Position numbers and translations under genes: made by a program. Below, piece by piece: positions 22,311-22,387 of a DNA stretch of 22,387 nt. The notes beneath the pieces were generated by a model that saw nothing but the letters and a program-made list of their open reading frames with translations, made no database searches and was not told the origin of the DNA. Source of the DNA: Euryarchaeota archaeon UBA433. GTDB taxonomy: Archaea > Thermoplasmatota > Poseidoniia > Poseidoniales > Poseidoniaceae. Each line of letters starts with the position of its first letter. Within the stretch, counting starts at the first letter, position 1. Where the stretch lies: contig DAFX01000079.1 in assembly GCA_002495535.1 (NCBI GenBank), positions 1-22,387 on the forward strand, in the 5' to 3' direction.

Positions 22311-22387
22311 TCATTCAAAGGAGGCTTCGCTAAACAATCGCAGCACGACGACCCCCGCCACAATCAGTGCGATGCCAAGGATTGCTG
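22311..22387 (-). CDS. C-terminal end of a small multidrug-resistance (SMR/EmrE-like) transporter, partial
   Basis: Only the last 24 codons are in the window. They encode a hydrophobic helix and short tail, AILGIALIVAGVVVLRLFS then EASFE, ending in TGA at 22311-22313. 'GIALIVAGVVVL-LFS' is the typical last helix of EmrE/SugE-type proteins, which export cationic drugs or guanidinium as dimers. The rest of the gene lies beyond the window. SelO begins 40 nt downstream, so the two may be co-transcribed. Confidence 0.65.
   Translation of the reverse strand, partial: AILGIALIVAGVVVLRLFSEASFE

Noticed and set aside
22271..22363. N-terminal extension of SelO up to a GTG at 22363
   Set aside because: It would overlap the SMR transporter coding region and adds Cys-rich residues absent from SelO proteins; the family N-terminus begins near ATG 22270.
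1..22387. CRISPR arrays, transposases, integrases, toxin-antitoxin pairs or defence islands
   Set aside because: I looked for regularly spaced direct repeats and for the typical protein motifs on both strands and saw none; the genes are ordinary chromosomal housekeeping and transport genes.

Overview
The window most likely comes from a planktonic marine archaeon of the Thermoplasmata / Marine Group II type (Poseidoniales). That assignment is inference from gene content. The archaeal signals are a TrmY-type tRNA pseudouridine-54 methyltransferase (archaea-specific), an archaeal aIF5A with its hypusination site, a tRNA-Gln(UUG) without an encoded CCA end, many weak or absent Shine-Dalgarno sites, and dense gene packing with short tail-to-tail overlaps. 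The rest of the content (OPT peptide transporter, acyl-CoA dehydrogenase, 3-hydroxyacyl-CoA dehydrogenase) fits an aerobic protein- and lipid-degrading heterotroph. There are no insertion sequences, integrases, CRISPR arrays or other signs of a mobile island, and no gene-free stretch exceeds about 200 bases.

Layout. 1-2056 (+): the 3' part of a zinc-ribbon protein, a MamK-like actin, and a small acidic coiled-coil protein just behind the actin. 2082-2690 (-): a membrane protein with a zinc-ribbon tail. 2796-4659 (+): a CoaBC-like protein whose decarboxylase half has lost its key residues, then TrmY. 4650-13160 (-): a long co-directional run, read from high to low coordinates, of SDR oxidoreductase, aIF5A, UMF1-type MFS transporter with a large insertion, hexapeptide-repeat transferase, OPT transporter, DMT/EamA transporter and SurE phosphatase (the last two overlap by 4 nt). 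13204-15130 (-): an unrecognised membrane protein and 3-hydroxybutyryl-CoA dehydrogenase. 15271-15343 (-): tRNA-Gln. 15402-15875 (-): HD-domain 5'-nucleotidase-like protein, divergent from an AlkA-type DNA glycosylase (15926-16537, +). 16580-17575 (+): a membrane protein with 11-residue helical repeats. 17565-22387 (-): isovaleryl-CoA dehydrogenase-like enzyme, a basic disordered protein, a 72-residue zinc-ribbon protein translationally coupled to a fatty acid hydroxylase-family enzyme, SelO, and the C-terminal end of a small multidrug-resistance-type transporter.

The strongest candidate for an undescribed system is the first block. The actin at 718-1743 resembles MamK, the filament protein of bacterial magnetosomes, more than MreB or crenactin. 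It is followed 37 nt later by a short coiled-coil protein with an acidic linker and a hydrophobic/basic tail, the kind of small protein that could regulate or anchor a filament. No other magnetosome gene is visible, so a different cargo or role is likely. Other points worth checking are the degenerate CoaC domain, the about 210-residue insertion in the UMF1 transporter, the 11-mer repeat membrane protein, and an archaeal SelO.
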